A stretch of 64,000 bases of DNA. It comes from Corynespora cassiicola (taxonomy: Eukaryota; Ascomycota; Dothideomycetes; Pleosporales; Corynesporascaceae). The position numbers and the translations under genes were made by a program. The notes beneath the pieces were generated by a model. It saw only the letters and a program-made list of their open reading frames with translations, made no database searches and was not told where the DNA came from. This document shows, piece by piece, positions 10,874-20,993 of this stretch. The stretch lies in assembly GCA_022059125.1 (NCBI GenBank), contig JAEUWY010000020.1, forward strand, positions 1,426,001 to 1,490,000. The letters are read 5' to 3'. How positions within the stretch are numbered: the stretch's first letter is position 1; every line of letters starts with the position of its first letter.

Positions 10874-11597
10874 ATGACCACCTCCGAAGGCACAAGGAAG
10901 CAGCCCGTAGTCTGCGTATTGTACGTCCATGTAAAGCCTACCGCATTAATAACCCCATTGATGATCCCTCCGCAGCTGCGGCGCCTCAGGCGGGTCCTCC
11001 CCGGTGCACCTCGAAGCCGCCCGCGCCCTCGCCAAAGTCCTCCACGAAAACAACATCAAGCTCGTGTATGGCGGCGGCACCGTGGGCCTCATGGGCGAGG
11101 TCGCACGGACACTAGTCTCGCTCTCCGGCCCCTCGTCAGTGCACGGCATCATCCCCCAGCCGCTCGTCAAGTACGAGCAGAACCACGACCCCGAAGACCC
11201 CACGTCCCACAAGATCGACCAGTCGATATACGGAAAGACCACCGTAGTCAAGGACATGCACACGCGCAAGCAGATGATGGCCAAGGAGGTCATTGAGGGT
11301 GGGCCCGGCGGCGGCTTTGTCGCGCTTAGCGGCGGCTACGGAACGCTCGAGGAGTTGATGGAGGTCACGACCTGGAATCAGTTGGGCATTCACAGCATGC
11401 CAGTGATTGTCTTCAATGTAGATGGTTACTGGAGTGGTCTTATCGATTGGGTAAAGAATGCTGTTAGCTCTGGCTTCATTGCCCCGACAAATGCGGGCAT
11501 CTTGGTCGAGGCGTTGGACGCGAACGAAGTCGTCACATGCCTGAAAGAGTACAGGAATGCCCCAGGCAGGTTTGATCTGAGTTGGGACGAACAGTAG
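10874..11597 (+). CDS. LOG-family phosphoribohydrolase (formerly lysine decarboxylase-like)
   Basis: Two exons, 10874-10920 and 10976-11597, around a 55-nt intron (GTACGT...CCGCAG), give 222 residues. The joint restores the family start VVCVFCGASGGSSP, and KLVYGGGTVGLMGEVA follows. LOG enzymes release cytokinin free bases from riboside 5'-monophosphates; fungal members may also act on other nucleotide monophosphates. The nucleotide-binding signature is present as SGGYGTLEELMEV, with Ser where plant LOG proteins have Pro (PGGxGTxxE). The catalytic-type Arg/Glu motif further on (TWNQLGIH) is intact. It shares a promoter region with the CLPTM1-family gene. Without assay data, cytokinin production cannot be claimed. 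Confidence 0.88.
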
Positions 11598-12241
11598 AAA
11601 GTGAGGCTCAAAATACAAATTCGAAATCAAATCTCAGGGCGTACGGATCTAAGCTGGAGTCGGCGTCAGGTAGTATAAAAAAATGAGTGGGGTCAATAGA
11701 GGTAGAACCCCCCTCATGGGTCAAGATAGGCTGGATGCGAATCGAATGGCATACAATGATAAGCCCTGTTTTGTTTTCATTTTAATTTCTTTCCAAGCTT
11801 ACATGCATTTGAGGATGGCTTGTATCAAGAGTTGAAGCTTATTGCTTTTGAATTATCGCAGCTTAGTCGGCTGCGTCATAGAAAGATGTCCTAGTATAGC
11901 TATACATGCGCCAGCCTTGGTCTACAAGGGAGACAAAGCCTCGTCGCGCTATGACTATGGACAGGGTGAACTCCAAATGAACCCATAGCACTCCTTTTGG
12001 AACCTCGATGCCACCTCAACGCCATGCAATGCATCGAAGCTCGAAGAAAACAGACCGCCCATTGGAAATGCTACACAGTACCCAACCATGCAGAGGACGG
12101 GGGGTATGAGTTGGAAGGAAAGGATGCAACTTTTCTGATTGGATTACCTTGAACGCTCGACCAATGGGAACATATTCGCCGAATGTTCATCATGTCAGCC
12201 AGCGACACCTGCGGTGATAAGATGCCTAGTATATTGGGGGC
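11598..12241. other. Convergent gap between the LOG-type gene and NRD1
   Basis: These are 3' flanks of two convergent genes, AT-richer near 11760-11880. No frame of merit, repeat or RNA gene was recognised. Confidence 0.45.
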
Positions 12242-14501
12242 TTAAAATCCCGGGAGTTGAAAGCCGAATCCGGGGACCGCTGGCGGAACGGCAACGGCAG
12301 GCTCGGGACGGGGGGATATGTGGCGCTGCTCAGGAGCTGCAGGACGGTCTTGTTTGTGAGAACCTCCTCGGTTCTCAGGTGCGTTGCGACCCTTGAAACC
12401 ACCACCGCGTCCACCACGAGGTGGATCTAGAGGCACTCGCCTGCTTATTGCTGAGGTCATGTTAGCAAGGTGATAGTTTGAAGATATTGGGAAAGTGGGT
12501 TTCCAAAATGATGGTTTTGATGGAGACTTTGCGATGAACACGGGCGTAAAGAAGAGGATGCATACCTTTTGAAGACACGCCGGCACCGATTTCAATGTCT
12601 GGCTCCTCAATGACCATGCCGCCTTCAAGGGCACGACCACCCGTTCCGCCATACTCAGCTGTCAAGACCCACTTGCGATCGGCGTCGGTGAGCCGGCTGA
12701 TTGGGATCACGCTAATGCCGGTATTGTAGTCACTACAATCGCGCGGCCCAAAGCCTACGCCCCAACGAGTCTGTAACCATCAGTACCTGCCGATCTCACG
12801 CATAAGCAGCCACCTTACCTGACGAGCTTTTGACAAAGCAGCCGGATCCTGGATGTTGTCCATGCCCTCCTTGGCAGCGACCGCATCGTGACGGTCTACC
12901 ATCTTGACGAATGCATGGCGCTTGTCCTGGTTGACAATGCACGTCTGTACCTTACCAAAGCGACTGAAGATATTGCGTATCTCAGCCTCTGTACCACCAG
13001 CGCCGCCTACAAACAATGTGCGACTAAGCACTTTGATATTATCACGCGGCAAAGTATGATCCCACTCGAGGAACTTCTGCTGTTGATTACGAGGGCCATT
13101 TCCGGACGGGCTGGGTTGCCCTCGCTGGCCAGGTGGCGAGCGCTGCCGGTATTCATTACGCTCTGCGCGGTTCCCCCGATTTCTACCACGATTGCGACCT
13201 CCGCGCTCACCGCGCTCTGGTCGGGTTGGCACAGTTCCTTCGGCAGCTGCATTTGGGTCGTAAACACCATATGTGGGACTGTCGCGACGATTCACAGGAG
13301 ACCTACGATCTGGTGAACGACGACGGCGATTGAAGTCGGGAGATCGGCTACGGTCCCGGTATCTACTGCCGTTCTGCTCATATCGAGCTGGCGGAGTTGG
13401 GTCATGTGCAGCAGGCTGAGCGGGCGGCACAGAGGAAGGCTGCTGCTGCTGCATGGGAGGCGGGGCAGCACCCGCTCCATTCATAGCTGAGCTCAAAGCC
13501 GACAAAAATTGGAGTCCCTGATCTGGACTAATAGTTCCCGCCTGCATGGCTTGAATAATCTGAGCTGCAACCTCGTTAATGGCACCAGGTGGTACTCCGC
13601 CGAGGGGTGGGGGTGGTGCAGCAGGCTGCCCATTTGCGACGGCCGGTGGTGGGGGGAGGAATCCTGGAAGCGGAGGGGCCGCGTTCTGCAGATAGGACAA
13701 TGCTGGAGGAGCCGCTTGCACGGGATTAGCTTGCACAGTCTGCTGGCCGAGGCCTGCGAGCGCAGCAAGAAGAGCGCCTGTGTCTTGAAGGGGAGCCGCA
13801 GTAGGTGGCGGAGGTGCTACGTTCTGTTGGTTAGTCATACCATTGAAGGCTTGGGTGCTAGCAAGGCCTTTCGGGGGGCTACCGGGCGGTGTGTAAGTAT
13901 CTATGCCAAAGGGTTAGACAGGGCCAGGGATCGTGGCAAACATTGGCAGAAGCGGCCTTACTCTTCTGGGGGGCACTGATCTGCTGCTTGAAGCCAGCCA
14001 GCATGTCCAGTGGGAACGTCTGTCCGCGCTCCCAAATGTCCAGCAGCTTCGAGATCTTCTCTTTCTGTGAGTCTGGGGCGCACTGAACCAGCGCAGTCAT
14101 CAAGGTTGGCAGCACTTCAGTCACCCTCTGCACTCCAGAAGCATAGGTGCCAGAGGCGGCATTCCGGGAGACGGCCTGGCCAGCGACCCTGGCCTTCTCG
14201 AGCCATTGGCGCGTCACCGAGTCCAACACGTATATCACGCCCAACTTATGGGTGTTTGGGCTGTTCCTGAACTGCTGGACGATCTTGTGGACGATGGCGA
14301 TGTCGGACTAGAGGGGGGAACAACGTCTTAGTAGGGACCCAATGGAGAGCAAGAGCGGCTGTAGAGGCCGCGCAGGCGGCATACCTGGACATTTTCTACA
14401 CACTTGGCCGTGATGGCATCGATCTTGGGCTTGGTTACGCCGGGCGGCTTCAAGGCCTGCAGAGACTGCAGAAGGGCCTCCAACTCCTCCATGGCTGCCA
14501 T
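12242..14501 (-). CDS. NRD1: NRD1/Seb1-type RNA-binding transcription termination factor
   Basis: Five exons: 14501-14385, 14307-13962, 13900-12819, 12770-12566, 12450-12242 (introns of 77, 61, 48 and 115 nt), giving 652 residues. The N-terminus is a CTD-interacting domain (about 1-150; AVSRNAASGTYASGVQRVTE, LLDIWERGQTFP) that binds Ser-phosphorylated RNA polymerase II tails. A Pro/Gln-rich linker follows, then an Arg/Ser/Asp region (RDRSRSPDFNRRRRSPDRRS), one RRM at about 446-515 (TLFVGGAGGTEAEIRNIF, with RHAFVKMVDR as RNP1), a conserved extension (TRWGVGFGPRDCSDYNTG) and a Gly/Arg tail. This order is that of yeast Nrd1 and fission yeast Seb1, which couple termination and 3' processing to polymerase II. 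A second Met lies three codons in, so the start could be 14492. Confidence 0.93.
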
Positions 14502-14724
14502 GACTAGGTTAGGAGCACCAGAACAGACTCGGGGACAAAGCAAGGAAAGCCGGCGGGAGAGTGCAGAATCAGGCGCAGAGCGCGCGGGTGAGAGAAGCGA
14601 GAAATGACAAACACGCCGGGCAGGGCGGTTCGGGGAGCGCAGCGGCTGGGGCTAGCTGTACTAGTTGTACGGAGAGAGGAGAGAGGAGCAGAAGAGAGAG
14701 CAGGTGGAGTGACTGAATAGTAAC

Positions 14725-14765
14725 TGAGCAGCTGAGCAACGGGTTGAGCAGTTGAGCAGGTGAGA
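14725..14765. repeat. Clustered TGAGCA hexamers upstream of NRD1
   Basis: TGAGCA occurs about five times in 41 bp at irregular short spacing. On the NRD1 strand this reads TGCTCA within a pyrimidine-rich leader or promoter. Confidence 0.7.
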
Positions 14766-15126
14766 GCAGTGGTTCAAGTGGCGGGATGCGCTGTTGCTGT
14801 GCTCGAGCTGAGTGAGCTGGCGGGCTGCTAAAAACCTACAGGCGCGACCGACAGTGGGCGGAACGCGGCTTCTTTGGCACGGCGCGCGGTGAGAGAGACT
14901 TGCGCGCCGGGCACGACGCTACAAAGGAGGCAATGAAGCAGGAGAGTGCAGAGATGCGAGAGATGCGGGCGGGCTCTAGAGGGCTCTGGGATCCCGAGGG
15001 CGACGCTGGTGCTGGTGTTGTTGCAGCGCCGGGCGGGCAGAGTTGACCTCCTTCCTCGGCGCCGCCCGACGCGGCCTAGCGCATGCGTATATTATCTAAG
15101 CGCGTGTATTAGGTAACTGTCCAGGT

Positions 15127-15132
15127 CACGTG
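15127..15132. promoter_or_regulatory. CACGTG E-box between NRD1 and citrate synthase
   Basis: Palindromic bHLH-type site roughly midway between the two start codons (609 bp from citrate synthase). A single hexamer at this distance could be chance. Confidence 0.25.
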
Positions 15133-15372
15133 AGCCGCCCCGTCTGCCCCATCGGGGAACCTGGCAGGGCAATCAATGAAAAAAAATATGCGGCGGCCGG
15201 CGGTCGCGGAGATCCACAGCGGCCCTGGCTCGCTGGCACGCTGGCACGCAAATACGCAATGCCCAGCGCGGGAATAAACACGGCGCGGAAAGAGAGCGCG
15301 GGAAAGGCGGCTGTCTGTTCTCTTGCGCTGCTGTCCCTCTCGTCCATGGCATGCTGCGCGCTCGCTATTCAG

Positions 15373-15404
15373 GCCGTCCAGCCCGTCCAGCCCGTCCAGC
15401 CCGT
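15373..15404. repeat. (CCCGTCCAG)n 9-bp minisatellite
   Basis: About three and a half copies of a 9-bp unit in the region between NRD1 and citrate synthase. Confidence 0.75.
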
Positions 15405-15640
15405 TCGCATGCGGCGCTGCACGCTGGGCGTCATCGGGGCTAAGGGAGGAGAGCCAGAGCAGCGTGACGTTTCGGGGCGTGTGATGCCTGTCCAGCCAAT
15501 GCGGCCAGCCTGGGGGGCGCGCCGGCGATGGCTGCGGCTGGCGCTGTTGGGGGTTGAGAATGACATCGGCGCAAGCATGGACCAACGGATTTCTGGGAGC
15601 CCTGGAGCTGTCGCAGGGCCGTTACCTAGGCTCTTTTTCT

Positions 15641-15740
15641 CATCCTCCCGCCAACCGCCTACAAGACTTTTCCTCCCCACACCCCCATCTCTCCTCTCCT
15701 CCATCCCTCTTCCTCTCCTCGACCCAACTCTTCATCCACA
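15641..15740 (+). promoter_or_regulatory. Pyrimidine-rich core promoter/leader of citrate synthase
   Basis: About 100 bp of nearly unbroken C/T-rich sequence directly before the ATG at 15741. Such tracts are common before strongly expressed genes in filamentous fungi. Confidence 0.45.
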
Positions 15741-17439
15741 ATGGCTTCCGCGCTGCGATTGAGCACCAGCGCCTTCCGCTCCCAGCTGGCTTCGGCCGCT
15801 CCTCTGCGCACCACCGCCTTCAATGGCGCCCGCTACTACTCCTCCAAGACCACGGTTCGTCTGCCCCGTCTCCGTCTGGCCGATGTCGCTGCTAACCCGT
15901 CAATTGCAGTCCTTGAAGGAGACCTTCGCCGCCAAGCTCCCCGAGGAGATTGAGAAGATCAAGAAGCTCCGCAAGTACGTCGCCCTTCAGCTTCCGCAGC
16001 CCCGTGGCGCGCATTGTTGACATTGCTTTCTAGGGACCACGGCAGCAAGGTTGTCGGCGAGGTCACCCTCGACCAGGTCTATGGCGGTGCCCGTGGCATC
16101 AAGTCTCTCGTCTGGGAGGTAGGCACCCGCATCAATTCGGCGACTTTTTGCTTCCTGATAAGCTTACAATGGATAGGGTTCCGTCTTGGACTCTGAGGAG
16201 GGTATCCGCTTCCGCGGCAAGACCGTAAGTGAAGCCGACCGTCATCAATTGGGTGCCACATACTGACCGCAGCCAGATCCCCGAGTGCCAGGAGGTCCTC
16301 CCCAAGGCCCCTGGCGGCCAGGAGCCTCTTCCTGAGGGTCTCTTCTGGTTGCTCTTGACCGGCGAGGTTCCCTCTGAGCAGCAGGTCCGCGACCTCTCCG
16401 CCGAGTGGGCTGCCCGCTCCGACGTCCCCAAGTTCGTCGAGGAGCTCATCGACCGCTGCCCCAACACTCTCCACCCCATGGCCCAGTTCTCCCTCGCTGT
16501 CACTGCTCTCGAGCACGAGTCGAACTTCGCCAAGGCCTACGCTAAGGGTATCCACAAGTCCAAGTACTGGGAGCACACCTTTGAGGACTCCATGGACCTC
16601 ATTGCTAAGCTCCCCACCATTGCCGCCAAGATCTACCGCAACGTCTACAAGGACGGCAAGGTCGCCCCCGTCCAGAAGGACAAGGACTACGGTTACAACT
16701 TGGCCAACCAGCTCGGCTTCGCTGAGAACAAGGACTTCGTTGAGCTGATGAGGCTGTACCTCACCATCCACTCCGACCACGAGGGTGGCAACGTCTCCGC
16801 CCACACCACCCACTTGGTCGGCTCTGCCCTCAGCTCTCCTTACCTCTCCCTGGCCGCTGGTCTCAACGGTCTGGCCGGTCCTCTCCACGGATTGTAAGCT
16901 TACCTGCTCCGATACTATGTGATTACCACGTGTGCTAACAGCTTCCCAGGGCCAACCAGGAGGTGCTCGTCTGGCTCCAGAAGATGAAGAAGGCCATTGG
17001 CAACGATCTCTCGGACCAGGCCATCAAGGACTACCTCTGGTCCACCCTCAAGGCCGGCCAGGTTGTTCCCGGATACGGCCACGCCGTGCTCCGCAAGACC
17101 GACCCCCGCTACGTCTCCCAGCGCGAGTTCGCCCAGAAGCACTTGGCCGACGACCCCATGTTCAAGCTCGTCAGCCAGGTCTACAAGATCGCCCCCGGCG
17201 TCCTCACCGAGCACGGCAAGACCAAGAACCCCTACCCCAACGTCGACGCCCACTCCGGTGTCCTCCTCCAGTACTACGGCCTCACTGAGCAGAACTACTA
17301 CACTGTTCTCTTCGGTGTGTCGCGCGCCCTTGGTGTCCTTCCCCAGCTCATCATCGACCGCGCCGTCGGTGCCCCCATTGAGAGGCCCAAGTCGTTCAGC
17401 ACCGAGGCGTACGCCAAGCTTGTCGGTGCTTCTTTGTAA
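15741..17439 (+). CDS. CIT1: Citrate synthase, mitochondrial
   Basis: Six exons: 15741-15854, 15910-15974, 16034-16118, 16177-16224, 16277-16893, 16950-17439 (five introns of 52-59 nt), giving 472 residues, the normal length. It condenses acetyl-CoA and oxaloacetate in the TCA cycle. The N-terminus is a mitochondrial presequence (Ser/Ala/Arg-rich, ending GARYYSS). Hallmarks are [17 protein letters not shown], the catalytic His regions GPLHGLANQEVL and [17 protein letters not shown], and the catalytic Asp in [11 protein letters not shown]. The first donor is the less common GTTCGT. The citrate carrier YHM2 lies 1.4 kb downstream on the same strand. A mitochondrial citrate synthase is more likely than a 2-methylcitrate synthase, but fungal 2-methylcitrate synthases are close relatives. 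Confidence 0.96.
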
Positions 17440-18813
17440 GATGATGACGATACTCGGGGTACAAGTAATGACACGAGCGGAGACGTGGCTCAAGACTGAA
17501 AAGAATATTTGTGTACAATTTAGATCATGGGTTGTAGGGTTAGGGACGGGGCGCCATATGGTGTATTAGCTTGCATCGAGCTTTTGTTTTGGATGTCCTC
17601 GCTGTAGCACTACCGTTGTAGTACACGTCTTGCCACAATATTCATGTTTTAGACGTTCCATTCCACCACATCCCGGCATGAGGTTGATGCTCGTTTGCTT
17701 ATCTGTGATTTGAAAATGTTCCGAACAAGGCGTGAATAGCGCCGAAGACGGGAGCTTATGTCATCTCGGCATACGTGGACAGAGACCGCGGCCTATGCTT
17801 TTTTTTTCTTCTCTGGCGGTCTACCCAGGGGAGGTGGTGCCGCTCAGCAATCTGGAACTGGTGAGGCAAGGTGTGAACATCAAATAAAGTACTAGTTGCC
17901 GGCGGCGGGCAATGGGCGAGCCGTGGTTCCTCGCAGGCGCGCCGGCTGGATGATCCAGGGTTCGCTGCCGTCCGGGGCGTCGGTTGCCGAAGCATGTTCG
18001 GACCTGGCGTGCAGAGGGCAATTGGATGTCAGGGTCGCAGAAGAAAAAGAATCGGAATGGGCTCGATACACTCCGGTGGCGGTGAAGCACAGGCAAGGGC
18101 AGAGCTGAGGGGCGTCCAGCGGCCTGTTGAGAGATGACAGAACGTGCGTTGGGGAGCCGCCATGCCTAGGCCGTCTGCGGTTGAGATGGGCGCCGCGCAA
18201 CAAAGCTCCAGGGAGCAGGGAGACGCGGGCAGCTCCCCGAGCGGCCTCTATTGCGACCCCAGAGCAGAGCAGAGCAGAGCAGCAGCGGCTTCTTCTCTTC
18301 TGGACGTCTGCGACGAAGTGCTCGCGACCATGACCCAAAGTGACAAGACATGGCGACGGCCCTGCAGCCCTGCATGCATGCGCCGCTACAGCAGCCGGCC
18401 GCGCTCGACCTGCTCGGTATAGGTAGAGAGCCCATCTACCTGCTGCGGCCCTCACACACGAATCACCGCGGCGCCGTTTCCGAGCCTCGGGGACCTTGGC
18501 AAAAGAGGAGACAAGAGGGCCCCCCATTCCCCCATGCTATGCTGTGCTCTGCCTATTCACCTGGGACCGATTGCCGACTAGCTCCCTCACCAAAAACCCA
18601 GGGCTGACCCTCCAAAGCAAAAGCTACGGCCACCCTCCGAGCTCTCCTCCCTCGCCCGGGCCCTAAAAGCCGCCAAAGCATCGTTTTCCCTTCTCCTTCC
18701 CTCCCATCACACCTGCATCCCACAACTTTCCCTCTCCCTCTCAATCTCCCCGCGAAGAAGCTCCAGTTCTTGCCTCGGTCCGGCCCCCCTTGCGACAATA
18801 CACCTCCCAGAGA
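17440..18813. promoter_or_regulatory. Intergenic region between citrate synthase and YHM2
   Basis: This holds the citrate synthase 3' flank, then YHM2 upstream sequence. An AGAGC pentamer repeat lies near 18257-18282. The final part (18669-18763) is strongly C/T-rich. Short frames on both strands (17892-18527 minus, 18553-19191 minus) have no recognisable domain and run into YHM2 exons, so they are taken as artefacts. Confidence 0.5.
18669..18763 (+). promoter_or_regulatory. Pyrimidine-rich core promoter/leader of YHM2
   Basis: C/T-rich tract ending about 50 bp before the YHM2 ATG, much like the one before citrate synthase, the upstream neighbour. Confidence 0.4.
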
Positions 18814-20116
18814 ATGTCTACCCCTACCAAAGTCGAGGCCGTTGCCGGCCTTTCGGGCACTCCGCCCGCGCTGGAGAAGAAGCCGGTCAAGTTCAGCAAC
18901 TTGCTGCGTGAGTATACTCCCGAAGCTTCTGAGAGGGTTTTGGCTGACCCATGTTTGCGTTCGCGCCTGCAGTCGGAGCTGGTTTGAACTTGTTCGAGTA
19001 CGTACCCTCTTCTCTCTCCCCCGATCTCCCAAAACATTAACCCCCCGAACCCGAAACCTAAACTCGGGATGCGTGAGATTTGCAAGCGGCTGACATGATT
19101 TGGTGTGTAGGGTAACGACTCTGGGACAGCCATTGGAGGTCGTCAAGACCACCATGGCTGCCAACAGGGCTGACGGTTTCGCCGGAGCCATGGGGCGGAT
19201 CTGGAGCCGTGGTGGTGCGCTTGGATGTGAGTAGTTTCCACTTTCCCCCCTCCCTCCCCTTCATCCCATCTCGGTGGTGAGCTCGCGGAGCTGACATGAG
19301 CGTGTGCACACAGTCTACCAGGGTCTGATCCCCTGGGCCTGGATCGAAGCGTCCACCAAGGGCGCCGTCCTCCTCTTCGTCGCCTCCGAGGCCGAGTACT
19401 ACGTCAAAAGCTTCGGCGCGCCCGACTTCCTCGCCGGCATCTCGGGTGGCATGACGGGTGGTCTCGCGCAGGCCTACGCCACCATGGGCTTCTGCACCTG
19501 CATGAAGACGGTCGAGATCACAAAGCACAAGGTCGCCGCCGCGGGCATGAAGCCCCCGGGCACCATGGAGACCTTCATGGAGATCTGGCGCAAGGAGGGC
19601 ATCCGCGGCATCAACCGCGGTGTCAACGCCGTCGCCGTCCGCCAGGTCACCAACTGGGGCTCCCGCTTCGGTCTGTCCCGCGTCGCCGAGACGGGCATCC
19701 GTAGGGTCACGGGCAAGGAGGGCGGCGAGAAGCTGAGCGTCGTCGAGAAGATCACGGCCTCGGCCCTAGGTGGTGGTCTCAGTGCTTGGAACCAGCCCAT
19801 CGAGGTCATCCGCGTCGAGATGCAGTCCAAGACCGAGGACCCCAACCGCCCCAAGAACCTGACGGTCGGCAAGGCCGCCAGGTACATTTACTCTAATAAC
19901 GGTCTCAAGGGCCTCTACCGTGGCGTCACTCCTAGAATCGGTCTTGGCGTTTGGCAGACGGTTTGCATGGTTGCTTTGGGTGATGTGTAAGTGTTTTTTT
20001 TTTTAACTCCCGCTGACCATTCTTGCTTTTTTGAGTGACATCTGCTAATAATACATCGCAGTGCCAAGGAAGCTGTCGAGAAGCTCACTGGCGACAAGGT
20101 CACCGCTAAGCACTAA
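18814..20116 (+). CDS. YHM2: YHM2, mitochondrial citrate/oxoglutarate carrier
   Basis: Five exons: 18814-18907, 18973-18997, 19111-19226, 19314-19986, 20062-20116 (introns 65, 113, 87 and 75 nt; exon 2 is only 25 nt), giving 320 residues. It follows yeast Yhm2 almost throughout: EKKPVKFSNLL, LFEVTTLGQPLEVVKTTMAA, GLIPWAWIEASTKGAVLLF, MGFCTCMKTVEIT, RGINRGVNAVAVRQ, ALGGGLSAWNQPIEVIRVEM and NGLKGLYRGVTPRIGLG, ending in TAKH. Carrier signatures of the PxExxK/R type are clear in repeats 1 and 3 and degenerate in repeat 2, as in the family. Yhm2 exports mitochondrial citrate in exchange for oxoglutarate, supplying cytosolic NADPH and acetyl units. Citrate synthase lies directly upstream. Confidence 0.95.
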
Positions 20117-20993
20117 ACGGAGGCGTTCAATCGGTTGCTTTTGTTGATAGATCATGGGGCCGGCGTTTCTAAGTACCCGTAGGGCATGACGTGAACTCCA
20201 GCCTTTTTCTCATCACCATCATCGTCCGAGCTGTTACTACTATTACGACTTGGAACACAGTAGAGGCGGAAACGCTTATAATTGGATAGTCCGCGAGGAC
20301 GACTTTCTGAACGTGTTTGTTGTTGCTGATATCGTTATTGTTGTTTTTTTGCATATCATTTGATTCTTTGTTCTGGAACGAGCGAAAGATCGTTAGAGTC
20401 TCACAATAGAATTGCACGGTATCCGTGGTTGCTGCGCAGCGTTATTGATGCGCGCACGCACGCCGCGAGCTAGAGATGGGCTTTTATCTCTTGCTTTGCT
20501 TGTTTCGGAGAGAAAGAAAAGGGGAGGAAAAAGTGATGTTGTTTTGGTCAAAGAGGGCTTTTGATAGACGGTATAATGCCCTGGGAGAGCTTCAATGCTA
20601 CTTGTTAGAGCTACCATTTCTGGAATGTTTTTGTGAGCGTCGTGATGTTGGTCGGTGAATGTAGTGTCATGGGCCAGGCCTTTGAGTCGCCATCATATAC
20701 CTCGATGGTTCTCTTTCGTCAGATACTGAAGACAGCATACCAACAGGTGGTCTTTGTATGCTTTTGTCACCACTGTGTTCAGAAAAAAGCCCATTCATGA
20801 TGTGGAAGCTGCCTCATTGATTCGACCTAGGAAGAAACGTGAGTTACAGACCACTAACGACCGACTGAGCCTGCCGCACAAGCAGGTGGACAACGCCAAC
20901 CTAAATTGATGCCTGGATCATTCATGCCATTACCATTGCCAATTTCAAACATTCATACTCCGTTCCCAATGCTCGCCTGCCAAAAATGCCTCA
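20117..20993. other. Convergent gap between YHM2 and the CRT10-like gene
   Basis: 3' flanks of two convergent genes, AT-richer at 20330-20560. The short frames here carry no recognisable domain. Nothing else seen. Confidence 0.45.

Larger units (their letters stand above)
14502..15740. promoter_or_regulatory. Divergent region between NRD1 and citrate synthase
   Basis: On the NRD1 side, read on its coding strand, the first 300 bp are strongly pyrimidine-rich, with repeated TGCTCA hexamers (plus strand TGAGCA, 14725-14765). The middle is GC-rich with a CACGTG at 15127-15132 and a 9-bp repeat (CCCGTCCAG, about 15373-15404). The last 100 bp before citrate synthase are C/T-rich. Overlapping ORFs in 15109-15762 look like composition artefacts. 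Confidence 0.5.

Noticed and set aside
15130..15762. 210-codon plus-strand frame before citrate synthase
   Set aside because: It runs over the 9-bp repeat and the pyrimidine-rich promoter into the citrate synthase start in another frame.
16079..16888. 269-codon minus-strand frame
   Set aside because: Antisense to citrate synthase exons and introns; low complexity of Val/Gly/Glu/Leu; shadow of codon bias.
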